In this document: in pieces, positions 48,838 through 57,186 of the stretch
Numbering within the stretch: position 1 is the first letter of the stretch
How the letters are laid out: every line of letters begins with the position of its first letter
Source of the DNA: Fodinicurvata sediminis DSM 21159
GTDB taxonomy: Bacteria; Pseudomonadota; Alphaproteobacteria; Kiloniellales; DSM-21159
Length of the DNA stretch: 64,000 nt
NCBI RefSeq assembly: GCF_000420625.1
Contig: NZ_ATVH01000017.1
Location: forward strand, 62,001-126,000
Reading direction: 5' to 3'
Notes under the pieces: model-generated
Databases searched by the model: none
The model's input: the letters and a program-made list of their open reading frames with translations, nothing else
Told to the model about the DNA's origin: nothing
Made by a program: the position numbers and the translations under genes

Positions 48838-49727
48838 GCGCCTATGTCCTGCAGCAGCTGATCAACGGCCTGGTCCTGGGGTCCATGTACGCCCTGGTGG
48901 CGGTGGGCTTCTCGATGATCTATTCCATCGTGCGCCTGATCAACTTCGCCCATGGCGACGTGGCGATGATCGGCGCGTTCAGCACCTTCCTGGTCTTCGC
49001 CGCGGCCGGCCTGCCGCTCTGGGTGATCGTGCCGGCCACGCTGGCTGTGGGGGCCGCGGTGGCGGCGGTCATCGAGTTCCTGGTCTTCCGGCCCCAGCGC
49101 CAGGCGCCACAGGTCAACGGCTTCATCACCTCGCTGGGGGTCTCGATCCTGATCCAGAACGTCGGCATCCTGCTGCTTTCGGCTCAGCCGCGCTCGGTGC
49201 GTCTGCCGGGCCTGCTGCGCACGAACCACGACTTCTTCGGCGCCCGCGTGACCACCCTGGACATCCTGATCGTCGCCGCCACCCTGATCTCGCTGCTGGT
49301 GCTGACGCTGTTCGTCAAGCGCACCCGCCTGGGCATCGCCATGCGCGCCACTTCCGAGAACGTTTCGGCGGCGCAGCTGATGGGCATCCCCGTCAACCGC
49401 GTCATCACGGCGGCCTTCGCCGTGGGCGGCTCACTGGCCGGCCTGGCCGGCCTGATGTGGGGCGGGCGCTATGGCCAGATCGATCCCCTGATGGGCTTCG
49501 TGCCCGGCCTGAAGGCCTTCGTCGCCGCCGTCATCGGCGGGGTCGGCAGCCTGGCCGGCGCGGCGCTCGGTGGCTACCTGCTGGGCATGGCCGAGATCAT
49601 GATCGTCGGCATGCTGCCCAGCGAATACGGATCCTATCGTGACGCCTTCGTCTTTGGCCTGCTGATCCTGGTATTGCTGGTCATGCCGAACGGCCTGCTC
49701 GGAAAGCCAGCGGAGGAACGGGCATGA
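48834..49727 (+). CDS. livH: branched-chain amino acid ABC transporter permease (LivH type)
   Basis: 297 residues with about eight helices. The family N-terminus QQLINGLVLGSMYALVAVGF and YSIVRLINFAHGDVAMIGAF is diagnostic, as is the EAA-like loop TRLGIAMRATSENVSAAQLM near residue 165 and GLKAFVAAVIGGVGSLAGAA near 225. It forms the channel with LivM. It overlaps both neighbours by four bases, so the operon is translationally coupled. Confidence 0.93.
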   Translation: MSAYVLQQLINGLVLGSMYALVAVGFSMIYSIVRLINFAHGDVAMIGAFSTFLVFAAAGLPLWVIVPATLAVGAAVAAVIEFLVFRPQRQAPQVNGFITSLGVSILIQNVGILLLSAQPRSVRLPGLLRTNHDFFGARVTTLDILIVAATLISLLVLTLFVKRTRLGIAMRATSENVSAAQLMGIPVNRVITAAFAVGGSLAGLAGLMWGGRYGQIDPLMGFVPGLKAFVAAVIGGVGSLAGAALGGYLLGMAEIMIVGMLPSEYGSYRDAFVFGLLILVLLVMPNGLLGKPAEERA

Positions 49728-50800
49728 CGGGCGGAACGGGCATGATGGACAGACTGCGCCACTCTCCGGCTACGCTGGGCATCGGGCTGCTGCTGATCGG
49801 CGCGGCGCTGATCGCCGGGGCCGAGACATGGCTGACGCCCTTCGAGCGCACCGTCATCGGTTTTGCCGGCATCAACATCATCCTGGCGGTCAGCCTGACT
49901 TTCTCCAACGGCCTGACAGGGCTCTTCTCGCTGGGCCACCCCGCCTTCATGATGCTGGGCGGCTACACGGCGGCGATCCTGACCTTCCCGGCCATGCGCA
50001 AGTCCACCATGCTGCCCGGCCTGCCCGAGTTCATCGCCACGTCCGAGCTGTCCCTGCTGCCGGCGACACTGGCCGGCGGTGTGGTGGCGGCCGTGGCGGC
50101 GCTGATCGCCGGCTTTCCGGTGCTGCGCCTGCGCGGGCACTACCTGGCCGTGGCCACCCTGGGCCTGATCGTCATCGTGCAGGTGCTGATCAATAACATG
50201 GACTCCATCACGCGCGGCGCCATCGGGCTGGCGGGCCTGCCGCGCCTGTCCAATCTCTGGTGGATCTACGGCTGGGTGGCGGTCACGCTGTTCGTGACCT
50301 GGCAGTTGAAGCATGCCTCGCTGGGGCGGGCCCTGATGTCGATCCGCGAGAACGAGCTGGCCTCGGCCTCCATTGGTGTGCGCCGCGCGCGGCTGAAGCT
50401 GTTCGCCTTCGTCCTGGGGGCCTTCTTCGCCGGTGTGGCCGGCGCACTCTGGGCGCATCTGGTCACCAACCTGACGCCCAACTCCTTCGGCATCGTGACG
50501 GCCTTCATGATCGTCGTCATGGTGGTGCTCGGCGGCAGCGGCAGCCTGATCGGCGCCGCGCTGGCGGCCATCGCGCTCAGCGTCATCAGCGAGGTGGCGC
50601 GCCCCATCGAGCGGGCCATCGATGCCTATGGCCTCGTCCAGATCGTCACCGCGACCCTCCTGATCGCGGTGCTGCTATTCCGGCCGCAGGGGCTCTTCGG
50701 CTCCGGCGAGCCGGTAACCAGGCGGATGACAACGCCTGGAAAACCACCAAGTAAAACATCCCACGAGCACAGAGGAGGGTTTCCTAATGAAACGTCGTGA
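49724..50800 (+). CDS. livM: branched-chain amino acid ABC transporter permease (LivM type)
   Basis: 358 residues from the ATG overlapping the livH stop; a second ATG at 49742 is possible. LivM hallmarks: NIILAVSLTFSNGLTGLFSL and GHPAFMMLGGYTAA near residue 70, AGFPVLRLRGHYLAVATLGL near 130, SLGRALMSIRENELASASIG near 205 and MIVVMVVLGGSGSLIGAALA near 265. The C-terminal soluble tail (MTTPGKPPSKTSHEHRGG) overlaps the start of livK by 14 bases. Confidence 0.92.
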   Translation: MTGGTGMMDRLRHSPATLGIGLLLIGAALIAGAETWLTPFERTVIGFAGINIILAVSLTFSNGLTGLFSLGHPAFMMLGGYTAAILTFPAMRKSTMLPGLPEFIATSELSLLPATLAGGVVAAVAALIAGFPVLRLRGHYLAVATLGLIVIVQVLINNMDSITRGAIGLAGLPRLSNLWWIYGWVAVTLFVTWQLKHASLGRALMSIRENELASASIGVRRARLKLFAFVLGAFFAGVAGALWAHLVTNLTPNSFGIVTAFMIVVMVVLGGSGSLIGAALAAIALSVISEVARPIERAIDAYGLVQIVTATLLIAVLLFRPQGLFGSGEPVTRRMTTPGKPPSKTSHEHRGGFPNETS

Positions 50801-51974
50801 CTTGTTGACCGGTGTCGCCGCTGGCGCACTGGCTCTTAGCCTGGGGATCGGAGGAGCGTCCGCACAGGACGACGAGCCGATCCGTATCGCTGCACTCTAT
50901 AACCTGACCGGGGGCATGTCCTCCATCGACGCGCCGGCGCTCGCCGCCGCCGAATTGCGGGTGAAGCAGATCAACGAAGCCGGCGGCCTGCTGGGCCGCG
51001 AGGTCGAGTTGATCTCCTATGACACCCGCACCGACCAGGGCGAAACGGCCACCGCGGCCCAGGAAGCGGTGTCCGAGGACGTCGTGGCCGGCATCGGCTA
51101 CGGCGACACCACCTTCGTCATGGCCGCCGCTCCGACCTTCCAGGAAAACGGCATCCCCTTCGTGACCTCCGGGGCCACGCATCCGATGCTGCCGACCTGG
51201 GTTGGCGACTACATGTTCATGACCGCCTTCGGCGACGATGACCAGTCCTACGCCATCGCCGACTACGCCAGCGAGGAGCTCGATCTTGATCGGGTCATGG
51301 TCTGGACTGACGAGTCCATGGACTTCACCAAGGCCCTGTCCAAGTTCTTCAAGGAGCGCTTCAAGGAGAATGGCGGCGAGATCGCCGAGGAAGTCAGCTT
51401 CATGATGGGCGACACGGATTTCTCCAGCCAGATTTCGCGCATGGAATCCCTGGATCCGCCGGTGGAAGGCGTCTTCATTTCGGCCATCCCCAGCGAGGCC
51501 GGCCTGACGGTGCGTCAGATCCGCGAGGCCGGGATCGACATCCCCATCGTTTCGGGTGACGGCTTCGACACGCCGCTGGTGGCGGAAACGCCGGGGCCGG
51601 AGCTGGCCAATGACGTCTATTTCTCCAGCCACACCTACCGCGGTGACGACCGTCCGGAGGTTGAGCAGTTCATCGCGGACTACGAGGAGGAATACGACCG
51701 TCCGCCCGAGAACTCCTTTACGCCGCTGGGCTATGATGCCATTGGCCTGATCGCCAATGCCATCGAGACCGCCGGTTCTGCCGATCCCGCCGATATCCGT
51801 GATGCCCTGGAGCAGACCCGCGATTACAAGGCGGTGACCGGTCCGATCTCCTACACACGTGAGAACATGGTGCCGCCGAAGCCCATCTCGATCATCGAGG
51901 TGCAGGGCGGCGAGTTCGATGTCCTGGAGATCTGGCGTCCCGAGGAAGGCCTCGAGGGCGAACTGCAGGAGTAA
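50787..51974 (+). CDS. livK: branched-chain amino acid-type ABC substrate-binding protein
   Basis: 395 residues. The signal peptide MKRRDLLTGVAAGALALSLG has a twin-arginine flavour, with cleavage near GASAQ. A periplasmic binding fold type I (Peripla_BP_6) follows: IRIAALYNLTGGMSSIDAPA, VKQINEAGGLLGREVELISY, GATHPMLPTW and SGDGFDTPLVAE. Such proteins bind leucine-like amino acids but also amides, urea and aromatic acids. The next genes (glutamine-synthetase-like ligase and two hydrolases) suggest an amide or amine ligand. GAGGAGGG provides a strong ribosome site inside the livM 3' end. Confidence 0.9.
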   Translation: MKRRDLLTGVAAGALALSLGIGGASAQDDEPIRIAALYNLTGGMSSIDAPALAAAELRVKQINEAGGLLGREVELISYDTRTDQGETATAAQEAVSEDVVAGIGYGDTTFVMAAAPTFQENGIPFVTSGATHPMLPTWVGDYMFMTAFGDDDQSYAIADYASEELDLDRVMVWTDESMDFTKALSKFFKERFKENGGEIAEEVSFMMGDTDFSSQISRMESLDPPVEGVFISAIPSEAGLTVRQIREAGIDIPIVSGDGFDTPLVAETPGPELANDVYFSSHTYRGDDRPEVEQFIADYEEEYDRPPENSFTPLGYDAIGLIANAIETAGSADPADIRDALEQTRDYKAVTGPISYTRENMVPPKPISIIEVQGGEFDVLEIWRPEEGLEGELQE

Positions 51975-51993
51975 GGACCTCGTCCTTGTCTGG

Positions 51994-52021
51994 CGGGAGG
52001 CGGCCTGGCCGCCGCCTCCCG
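51994..52021 (+). terminator. hairpin after livK
   Basis: An 11-base stem CGGGAGGCGGC/GCCGCCTCCCG with loop CTGGCC is followed by TCCTTCC. It lies 19 bases past the livK stop and probably attenuates transcription into the ligase-hydrolase genes, keeping the binding protein in excess. Confidence 0.65.
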
Positions 52022-52089
52022 TCCTTCCTGCCCGGAACAGAATGGCCCTGAAAAGACCGGCCAAGAGTAAAACTGGAGAAAGCTGCGCC

Positions 52090-53406
52090 ATGGCATTTGA
52101 AGCCGAATCCATCGTGACCCTCTGCACCTCGGACCTGGCCGGACAGGTGCGTGGCAAGGGGTTCCCCGCGCGCGACCTGGAAAAGCGGCGCAAGTTCGGC
52201 GTCGGCTGGACCCCGACCAACAGCATGATCAACTGCTTCGGCAGCATCCAGGCCACGCCCTGGGGCGCGCTTGGCGACCTGATGCTGACCCCGGACCCGG
52301 ACGGCGACGTGCGCCTGGACTACGACGATGCGCCCGGCGAGCATTTCATCCTGGGCGACATCAAGACGCTGGACGGCCAGCCCTGGAGCTGCTGCCCGCG
52401 CAGCTTCCTGCGCCGCGCGCTTGCTGACCTGAAGGCCGAGACGGGGCTGAACCTGCTGGCGGCCTTCGAGCACGAGTTTCACTATGACGCCGCCGACGAC
52501 CGGGTGGGCGATTCCTATTCCATCGGCTCGCTGCGCGGTGTCGAGGAGTTCATCAACGAGCTGATCGGCGCGCTGCGCGCCAACGGCATCCAGCCCGACA
52601 CCTTCCTGCCGGAATACGGCCCGCGCCAGTTCGAGGTCACGATCGATCCCGCCGACGGCCTGGCCGCCGCCGACCACGCCGTGAAGCTGCGCGAGATCAC
52701 GCGCGCCCTGGGTCGCCGCCATGGCGGGCATGTCAGCTTCTCGCCCGTGGTCACGCGGGGTGCGGCGGGCAATGGCGTGCATATCCACTTCAGCTTCACC
52801 GACGACCAGGGCAAGCCGGTGACTTACGATCCCGACGGGCCGGGGGGATTGAGCCGCCAGGCCGCGAGCTTCAGCGCGGGCCTGCTGCGCCACGCCCGTG
52901 CGCTCTGCGCGCTGGCGACGCCCAGCGTCATGTCCTACGAGCGCCTGAAGCCGCATTCCTGGTCCGCCTACTGGACCAACCTGGGCCTGCGCGACCGCGA
53001 GGCGACCTTGCGCATCTGTCCAGTGCCCGAGGACCCCTCGGTGGACGTGGCCAAGCGCTACAACCTCGAGTACCGCGCCGCCGATGCGGCGGCCAGCCCC
53101 TACCTGCAGCTGGGCATGCTGGTCTATGCCGGCCTGGCCGGAATTCGCGAGGACCTGCCCGCGCCCGTCATCGGCCACGAGGATCCCGAGACCCTGTCCG
53201 CCGAGGAGCGCGCCGCACGCGGCATCACCACCCTGCCGCAAAGCCTGGAGGAGGCGCTGCAGGCGTTGGAGGCCGACAAGGCCGCGCTGTCCTGGTTGGG
53301 ACCCGAGCTGGCCGAGGCCTATGTCATGCACAAGCGCGGCGAGATCGGCATGCTCAAGGGCAAGTCCACCGATGAAATCTGCCAGCTTTACACCGAGGTC
53401 TACTGA
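52090..53406 (+). CDS. glutamine synthetase family ligase (gamma-glutamyl-amide synthetase-like)
   Basis: 438 residues from the ATG at 52090, just after CTGGAGAAAG. The N-terminal beta-grasp region (VTLCTSDLAGQVRGKGFPA) and the catalytic domain motifs AFEHEFHYDAADDR (ExE metal site near residue 125), YGPRQFEVTI near 178, GNGVHIHFSFTDDQG near 228 and the arginine-rich YWTNLGLRDREATLRICP region are seen. At 438 residues it is shorter than housekeeping GlnA and resembles PuuA/GlnA-like enzymes that gamma-glutamylate amines. It ends one base into the next start. In context it may glutamylate an amine taken up by the Liv system. Confidence 0.85.
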   Translation: MAFEAESIVTLCTSDLAGQVRGKGFPARDLEKRRKFGVGWTPTNSMINCFGSIQATPWGALGDLMLTPDPDGDVRLDYDDAPGEHFILGDIKTLDGQPWSCCPRSFLRRALADLKAETGLNLLAAFEHEFHYDAADDRVGDSYSIGSLRGVEEFINELIGALRANGIQPDTFLPEYGPRQFEVTIDPADGLAAADHAVKLREITRALGRRHGGHVSFSPVVTRGAAGNGVHIHFSFTDDQGKPVTYDPDGPGGLSRQAASFSAGLLRHARALCALATPSVMSYERLKPHSWSAYWTNLGLRDREATLRICPVPEDPSVDVAKRYNLEYRAADAAASPYLQLGMLVYAGLAGIREDLPAPVIGHEDPETLSAEERAARGITTLPQSLEEALQALEADKAALSWLGPELAEAYVMHKRGEIGMLKGKSTDEICQLYTEVY

Positions 53407-54212
53407 TGTCCGCCACACGCGAGAACAAGGAACAGCGCCTGTTGCAGCCGGGCGATCCCGATCCGGCCGGTGTCGTCAATCCGGACGGGGACTCGCCCTT
53501 CTTCCTGATCTGTGATCACGCCGGCAACGCGGTGCCCCGGGCTTTGAACGACCTGGGCCTGCCGCGCGAGGAGCTTGAGCGTCACATCGCCATCGACATC
53601 GGCGCGCTGGAGATCGCCAGGCGCCTGTCCCAGCGCCTGAACGCGCCGCTCTACTACCAGCCCTATTCCCGCCTGGTGATCGATTCCAACCGTCAGACCC
53701 AGGTGGCCGATTCCATCCCGCCCGTCTCGGACGGCACGACCATCCCGGCCAACCAGGAGCTGTCGCAGGCCGAACGGGAGCAGCGGCGCGACGAGGTCCT
53801 GATGCCCTATCACGACCGCATCGAGGCGGCGCTGCAGGCCCGCCGGCAGGCGGGGCAGGAGACCATCCTGGTCTCGGTCCACAGCTTCACGCCGGAACTG
53901 CGCGCGCGGGAAGAGGACCGGCCCTGGCAGGTCTCGGTCATGTGGGCCGACAACGACCGCTTCGGCCGCCCGGTCCTGGCCGAGCTGCAGAAGGAAGCGG
54001 GGCTGAACGTGGGCGAGAACGAGCCCTATACCGTGGTCATGGAGGGCGACTATTCCATTCCGCTGCATGCCGAGGAACGCGGCATCGACTATGTGGAGTT
54101 CGAGCTGCGCCAGGACACGACGGTGGGGGATAAAGCGGCCGAGACCTGGGCCGAGCGCCTGGAGCGCGTGCTGCGCGCGGCGCGCGAGAGCTACCGGAGG
54201 GCCGCGCAATGA
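53406..54212 (+). CDS. N-formylglutamate amidohydrolase family protein
   Basis: 268 residues. The FGase family (PF05013) pattern is visible: FFLICDHAGNAVPRALNDLG near residue 35, ERHIAIDIGALEIARRLSQR near 62, APLYYQPYSRLVIDSNRQ near 85, TILVSVHSFTPEL near 155 and a late DYVEFELRQD. Members hydrolyse N-formylglutamate (HutG) or related N-acyl glutamates using a metal site. As no histidine-utilisation genes are nearby and the gene abuts a gamma-glutamyl ligase (TGATG junction), it may instead release glutamate from a glutamylated intermediate. Confidence 0.85.
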   Translation: MSATRENKEQRLLQPGDPDPAGVVNPDGDSPFFLICDHAGNAVPRALNDLGLPREELERHIAIDIGALEIARRLSQRLNAPLYYQPYSRLVIDSNRQTQVADSIPPVSDGTTIPANQELSQAEREQRRDEVLMPYHDRIEAALQARRQAGQETILVSVHSFTPELRAREEDRPWQVSVMWADNDRFGRPVLAELQKEAGLNVGENEPYTVVMEGDYSIPLHAEERGIDYVEFELRQDTTVGDKAAETWAERLERVLRAARESYRRAAQ

Positions 54213-54823
54213 GCCGCTTCGTCCTGCCCGAACGCAACGCGCCGCTGGACCCCGCGGCCACGGCGGTCCTTGTGATCGACGTGCAGAACGGCATCTTCAA
54301 CCCCGAGGCCGAGACAACGCGGCCCTATTTCTTCCGTACGGCCCGCGACATGGCCATTCCCAACATGCAGCGCCTGGTTCGGGCCGGGCGCGCCGGTGGG
54401 GCGGAGGTGATCTATACCGTCATCGAGAGCCTGACCCGCGACGGCCGCGACCGCGGCTGGGACTACAAGCAGACGGGCTTCCACATCCGGCCCGGCAGTC
54501 ACGAGGCCAAGGTGATCGACGAAGTTGCGCCGGGCGAGGACGAGCTGGTCCTCCCCAAGACCTCATCCAGCCTGTTCAACTCGACGATCTTCGAGTACCT
54601 GCTGCGCAACATGGGCCTGGACACGGTGGTGGTGACCGGCTTCCTGACCGATCAGTGCATCGACCATACCGTGCGTGACGGCTCGGACCGCGGCTTGCGT
54701 ATGGTCTGCCCCGTGGATGCCTGCACCACCGACAGCGAGGAGCGCCACCTGGCCGCGCTCAACGCCTTCAAGGGCTATTGCCGCCAGGCACGAACCGAGG
54801 AGCTGCTGCCCGAGCTGGGCTGA
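54209..54823 (+). CDS. isochorismatase-family cysteine hydrolase (paralogue 2)
   Basis: 204 residues. Asp in VLVIDVQNGIFNPEAE near residue 24, Lys in VLPKTSSSLFNST near 115 and Cys in GFLTDQCIDHTVRDGSDRG near 150 form the family triad. It shares EVIYTVIESLTRDGRDR, VIDEVAPGEDELVLPKTSS and the TDQC region with the hydrolase at 46351, so the two are paralogues that bracket the Liv-ligase genes. Likely an amidase acting on a small amide or ureide. It overlaps the upstream gene by four bases and ends the operon, convergent with rpiR. Confidence 0.87.
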   Translation: MSRFVLPERNAPLDPAATAVLVIDVQNGIFNPEAETTRPYFFRTARDMAIPNMQRLVRAGRAGGAEVIYTVIESLTRDGRDRGWDYKQTGFHIRPGSHEAKVIDEVAPGEDELVLPKTSSSLFNSTIFEYLLRNMGLDTVVVTGFLTDQCIDHTVRDGSDRGLRMVCPVDACTTDSEERHLAALNAFKGYCRQARTEELLPELG

Positions 54824-54863
54824 AGCAGAGCTGAATGGAGGGCCGGCTGGGCTGAGGCGCCGC

Positions 54864-55760
54864 TCATGGGCTGCCCGGTGGGCCCGGATAGGGTGGTGGG
54901 GGGCCTTCCTGGTTGGAGCGGGCCTGTTCGATCTCGGCGATGCGCCGGTGGCCGCGGCTGCCCAGGCGTTCGCCCAGGCGGGCGATGATGGCCTCCATCT
55001 GCATCAGGCTGGGCAGGGTGGAATCGAACAGCGAGGGCACAGCCACCGGCGCGGTGATGACGTGGTCGGCCAGGGCGGCGGCCGGCGACATCCACTCGTC
55101 GGTCACCGCGATCACGGTGGCCTTTCGGGCCACGGCCTGCTCGGTGAAGCTTTTGACGTCGGCCTGGTAGCGCCGGTAGTCGAAGACGATCAGCACCGAG
55201 CGGCGGTCCAGGTCCACAAGGTGATCCACCCAGGTCGAGGGCTGGCCGTCCACCAGGTGCACGCGCGGGCGCATTTCGCGCAGGAACTGATAGGTCCAGA
55301 GCGCATTGGCCCGGCTGAAGCGCCCGCCGATCAGGTAGACCGGGCGCCGGTCCTCGGCCAGCAGGCTGGTGACCGCCTCCACCGTGGCCTCGTCCAGCAG
55401 CTCCAGAGCCCGGGTCATGTTCTCGATGGTGCGGCTGCCGAATTCGCTGATGCGGACCCCGGTCGTGTCCTGGGCGCTGTCGCCCTCCGCCTTGTCGCCG
55501 CGCGAGCGGGTCAGCGGCGACTGCATCACGGCGGTCACCTCGGCGCGCAGCTGCTGCTGGAACTCGGCATAGCTGCCGAAACCGATCTTGCCGATGAAGC
55601 GCAGGATCGAGGGGCCGCTGGTCTCGGCCCGCCCGGCGAACTGCGCCACGGTTTCCAGGCCGGCCGCCGGATAGCTGGACAGCAGCACATGGGCGATGCG
55701 CCGTTCGGTGCGGGTGAACTGGCCCATTTCCCGCCGGATGCGTTCGGTTATGTTCGCCAT
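54864..55760 (-). CDS. MurR/RpiR family transcriptional regulator
   Basis: 298 residues from the ATG at 55760-55758. The N-terminal HTH_6 domain (about 1-80) has FTRTERRIAHVLLSSYPAAG and GPSILRFIGKIGFGSYAEFQ; the C-terminal SIS domain (about 115-260) has LIGGRFSRANALWTYQFLRE and FDYRRYQADVKSFTEQA. SIS domains bind phosphosugars in the classic cases, but many alphaproteobacterial members regulate amino-acid and amide catabolism. It is convergent with the Liv-hydrolase operon and is the only regulator beside it, so it is the likely controller. Confidence 0.88.
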   Translation of the reverse strand: MANITERIRREMGQFTRTERRIAHVLLSSYPAAGLETVAQFAGRAETSGPSILRFIGKIGFGSYAEFQQQLRAEVTAVMQSPLTRSRGDKAEGDSAQDTTGVRISEFGSRTIENMTRALELLDEATVEAVTSLLAEDRRPVYLIGGRFSRANALWTYQFLREMRPRVHLVDGQPSTWVDHLVDLDRRSVLIVFDYRRYQADVKSFTEQAVARKATVIAVTDEWMSPAAALADHVITAPVAVPSLFDSTLPSLMQMEAIIARLGERLGSRGHRRIAEIEQARSNQEGPPPPYPGPPGSP

Positions 55761-55923
55761 GCCCAAGGGGCTCCCTGGCCGTGATCCGTATGATCTGATC
55801 AAGTTCAGCGGTTGAATCGTGCTTACTGTACCATCTGTTACGGCGGACGCGCCAATTCTGTTTTGCCGGCCGTGGCCCGGGTACATGCCGTTGTCGTTCC
55901 CAGGGTATCTCTGCCGCAGAGCG

Positions 55924-55953
55924 ATTGCCAAATGGCAATAATGCGCCTATATT
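55924..55953 (+). promoter_or_regulatory. promoter and operator of the Xre-RES toxin-antitoxin genes
   Basis: A sigma70-like promoter with TTGCCA (55925-55930), a 17-base spacer and TATATT (55948-55953) lies 19 bases before the antitoxin start. A perfect seven-base inverted repeat ATTGCCA/TGGCAAT with a two-base spacer (55924-55939) covers the -35 box. This arrangement fits autorepression by the antitoxin complex. Confidence 0.7.
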
Positions 55954-55972
55954 ATGCCAGAGGAGTTGGGAC

Positions 55973-56383
55973 ATGCTGCAGGAAATCGAAAAGACGAGGG
56001 CTCTCCCGGACAGTCCGCGGATCACCGCCGAGGAAGCGCGTGCCATGGCGCGTGCTGTGATCCGGCTTTTCGACAAGTGGCAGATAACGGCGGCGCAGGC
56101 CCAGGAGGTCCTGGGCGGGCTTCCCGCGCGGACCTATGCACGCTGGAAGGCCGGGGACATCGGGCGCATCGACCGGGACCTGGCCACCCGCTTGTCGCTG
56201 CTGATGGGGATCCACAAGGGGCTGCGCCACCTCTTCACCGACCCGGTCCGGGGCTATGCCTGGGTTCGCAAACCCAACCGCGCCTTCCAGGGCCGTGCGC
56301 CGATCGAGGTGATGGCCGAGGGGGACATTTTTTCCCTGCAGCGCGTGCGCGCCTATCTGGATGCGGAGCGCGGTGGCTGGTGA
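55973..56383 (+). CDS. Xre/MbcA/ParS-type antitoxin
   Basis: 136 residues from the ATG at 55973 with AGAGGAG seven bases ahead. The N-terminal half is an Xre-like helical DNA-binding part (ITAEEARAMARAVIRLFDKW, then LGGLPARTYARWKAG). The C-terminal half is the DUF2384/MbcA-ParS toxin-binding domain: LATRLSLLMGIHKGLRHLF, then WVRKPNRAFQGRAPIEVMAE and LQRVRAYLDAERGGW. It neutralises the RES toxin encoded next and should repress the promoter. The stop overlaps the toxin start by four bases (GTGA). Confidence 0.9.
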   Translation: MLQEIEKTRALPDSPRITAEEARAMARAVIRLFDKWQITAAQAQEVLGGLPARTYARWKAGDIGRIDRDLATRLSLLMGIHKGLRHLFTDPVRGYAWVRKPNRAFQGRAPIEVMAEGDIFSLQRVRAYLDAERGGW

Positions 56384-57087
56384 GTGCCCAGCCGGATCTG
56401 GCCCGCGTCACCTGGCCCCGGGCCTACAGGATCATACGTTCGATCTATCCGCCCATCGATCTGTTCGAGGACATCGCCGATCCCCGGGATTGGGAGGCGC
56501 TGGCCTCGGCGGAGTCCAAGACCAATCCGCGTATCTGGGAACAGCTGGGACAGCTCGACCTCGTGCCGCCCGAGCGGCGCGTGAGCGGCCCGGGGGCCAG
56601 CTGGCTGATGGCGCCTTTCGTTCATGTCTCGACCGACCGGCCGGGACGCTTCACCGATGGAACCTATGGTGTCTACAGCGCCGGCGACAGCGAGGAGGTC
56701 GCGCTTTACGAGGTGGCCCACCACCATGCCGTCGCCATGGCCGACAGCGGCGAGGAGCCGGGCTGGACCTCGCAATTCCGGCTGCTCGTGAACAGCATCG
56801 ATCTGGACCTGCACGACCTGCGCCCTTTCGCGGACTGTCACGATCCGGATGACTACAGCCCGTCTCAACGGCTCGGCCGGCGCTTGCGCGCTGAGGGCAG
56901 CAACGGCCTTGTCTTCCGCAGCGTGCGCTGTGCCCAGGGGGAATGTGCCCAGGGGGAGTGTGCGGCGGTGTTCTGGCCCGATCTCATGAGCGTACCGGTT
57001 CAGGGGGATCACTACCACTTCCACTGGGACGGGACCTCGGTCGACAGGGTTCGCAATATGCGGACGGCTGCGATCTTTGTCCTCTAG
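56380..57087 (+). CDS. RES-domain toxin (NAD+-degrading)
   Basis: 235 residues from the GTG at 56380, translationally coupled to the antitoxin. RES family features: an early Arg in AYRIIRSIYPP, GRFTDGTYGVYSAGDSEEVA near residue 88 with the Tyr and the Glu of ALYEVAHHHAVAM, and the SNGLVFRSVR segment near 175. RES toxins degrade NAD+ as phosphorylases or hydrolases, halting growth. The C-terminal part contains a duplicated five-residue unit CAQGE-CAQGE caused by a 15-base tandem repeat (56929-56958), which may alter activity. Complete family length otherwise. Confidence 0.88.
   Translation: MSAQPDLARVTWPRAYRIIRSIYPPIDLFEDIADPRDWEALASAESKTNPRIWEQLGQLDLVPPERRVSGPGASWLMAPFVHVSTDRPGRFTDGTYGVYSAGDSEEVALYEVAHHHAVAMADSGEEPGWTSQFRLLVNSIDLDLHDLRPFADCHDPDDYSPSQRLGRRLRAEGSNGLVFRSVRCAQGECAQGECAAVFWPDLMSVPVQGDHYHFHWDGTSVDRVRNMRTAAIFVL
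56929..56958 (+). repeat. 15-bp in-frame tandem duplication inside the RES toxin gene
   Basis: Two adjacent copies of TGTGCCCAGGGGGA plus one base (A in the first, G in the second) encode CAQGE twice without changing the frame. A third partial TGTGC follows. The single mismatch is synonymous. Confidence 0.9.
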
Positions 57088-57186
57088 CCGATCCGCATCT
57101 GGTGCGGGGGTGGACAGGCTGGACAGGACGAACAGCTTCTGGTGAGGTGCCGTCTGTTTTGAGACCGGAAGAAAGGGGACCTGCGC

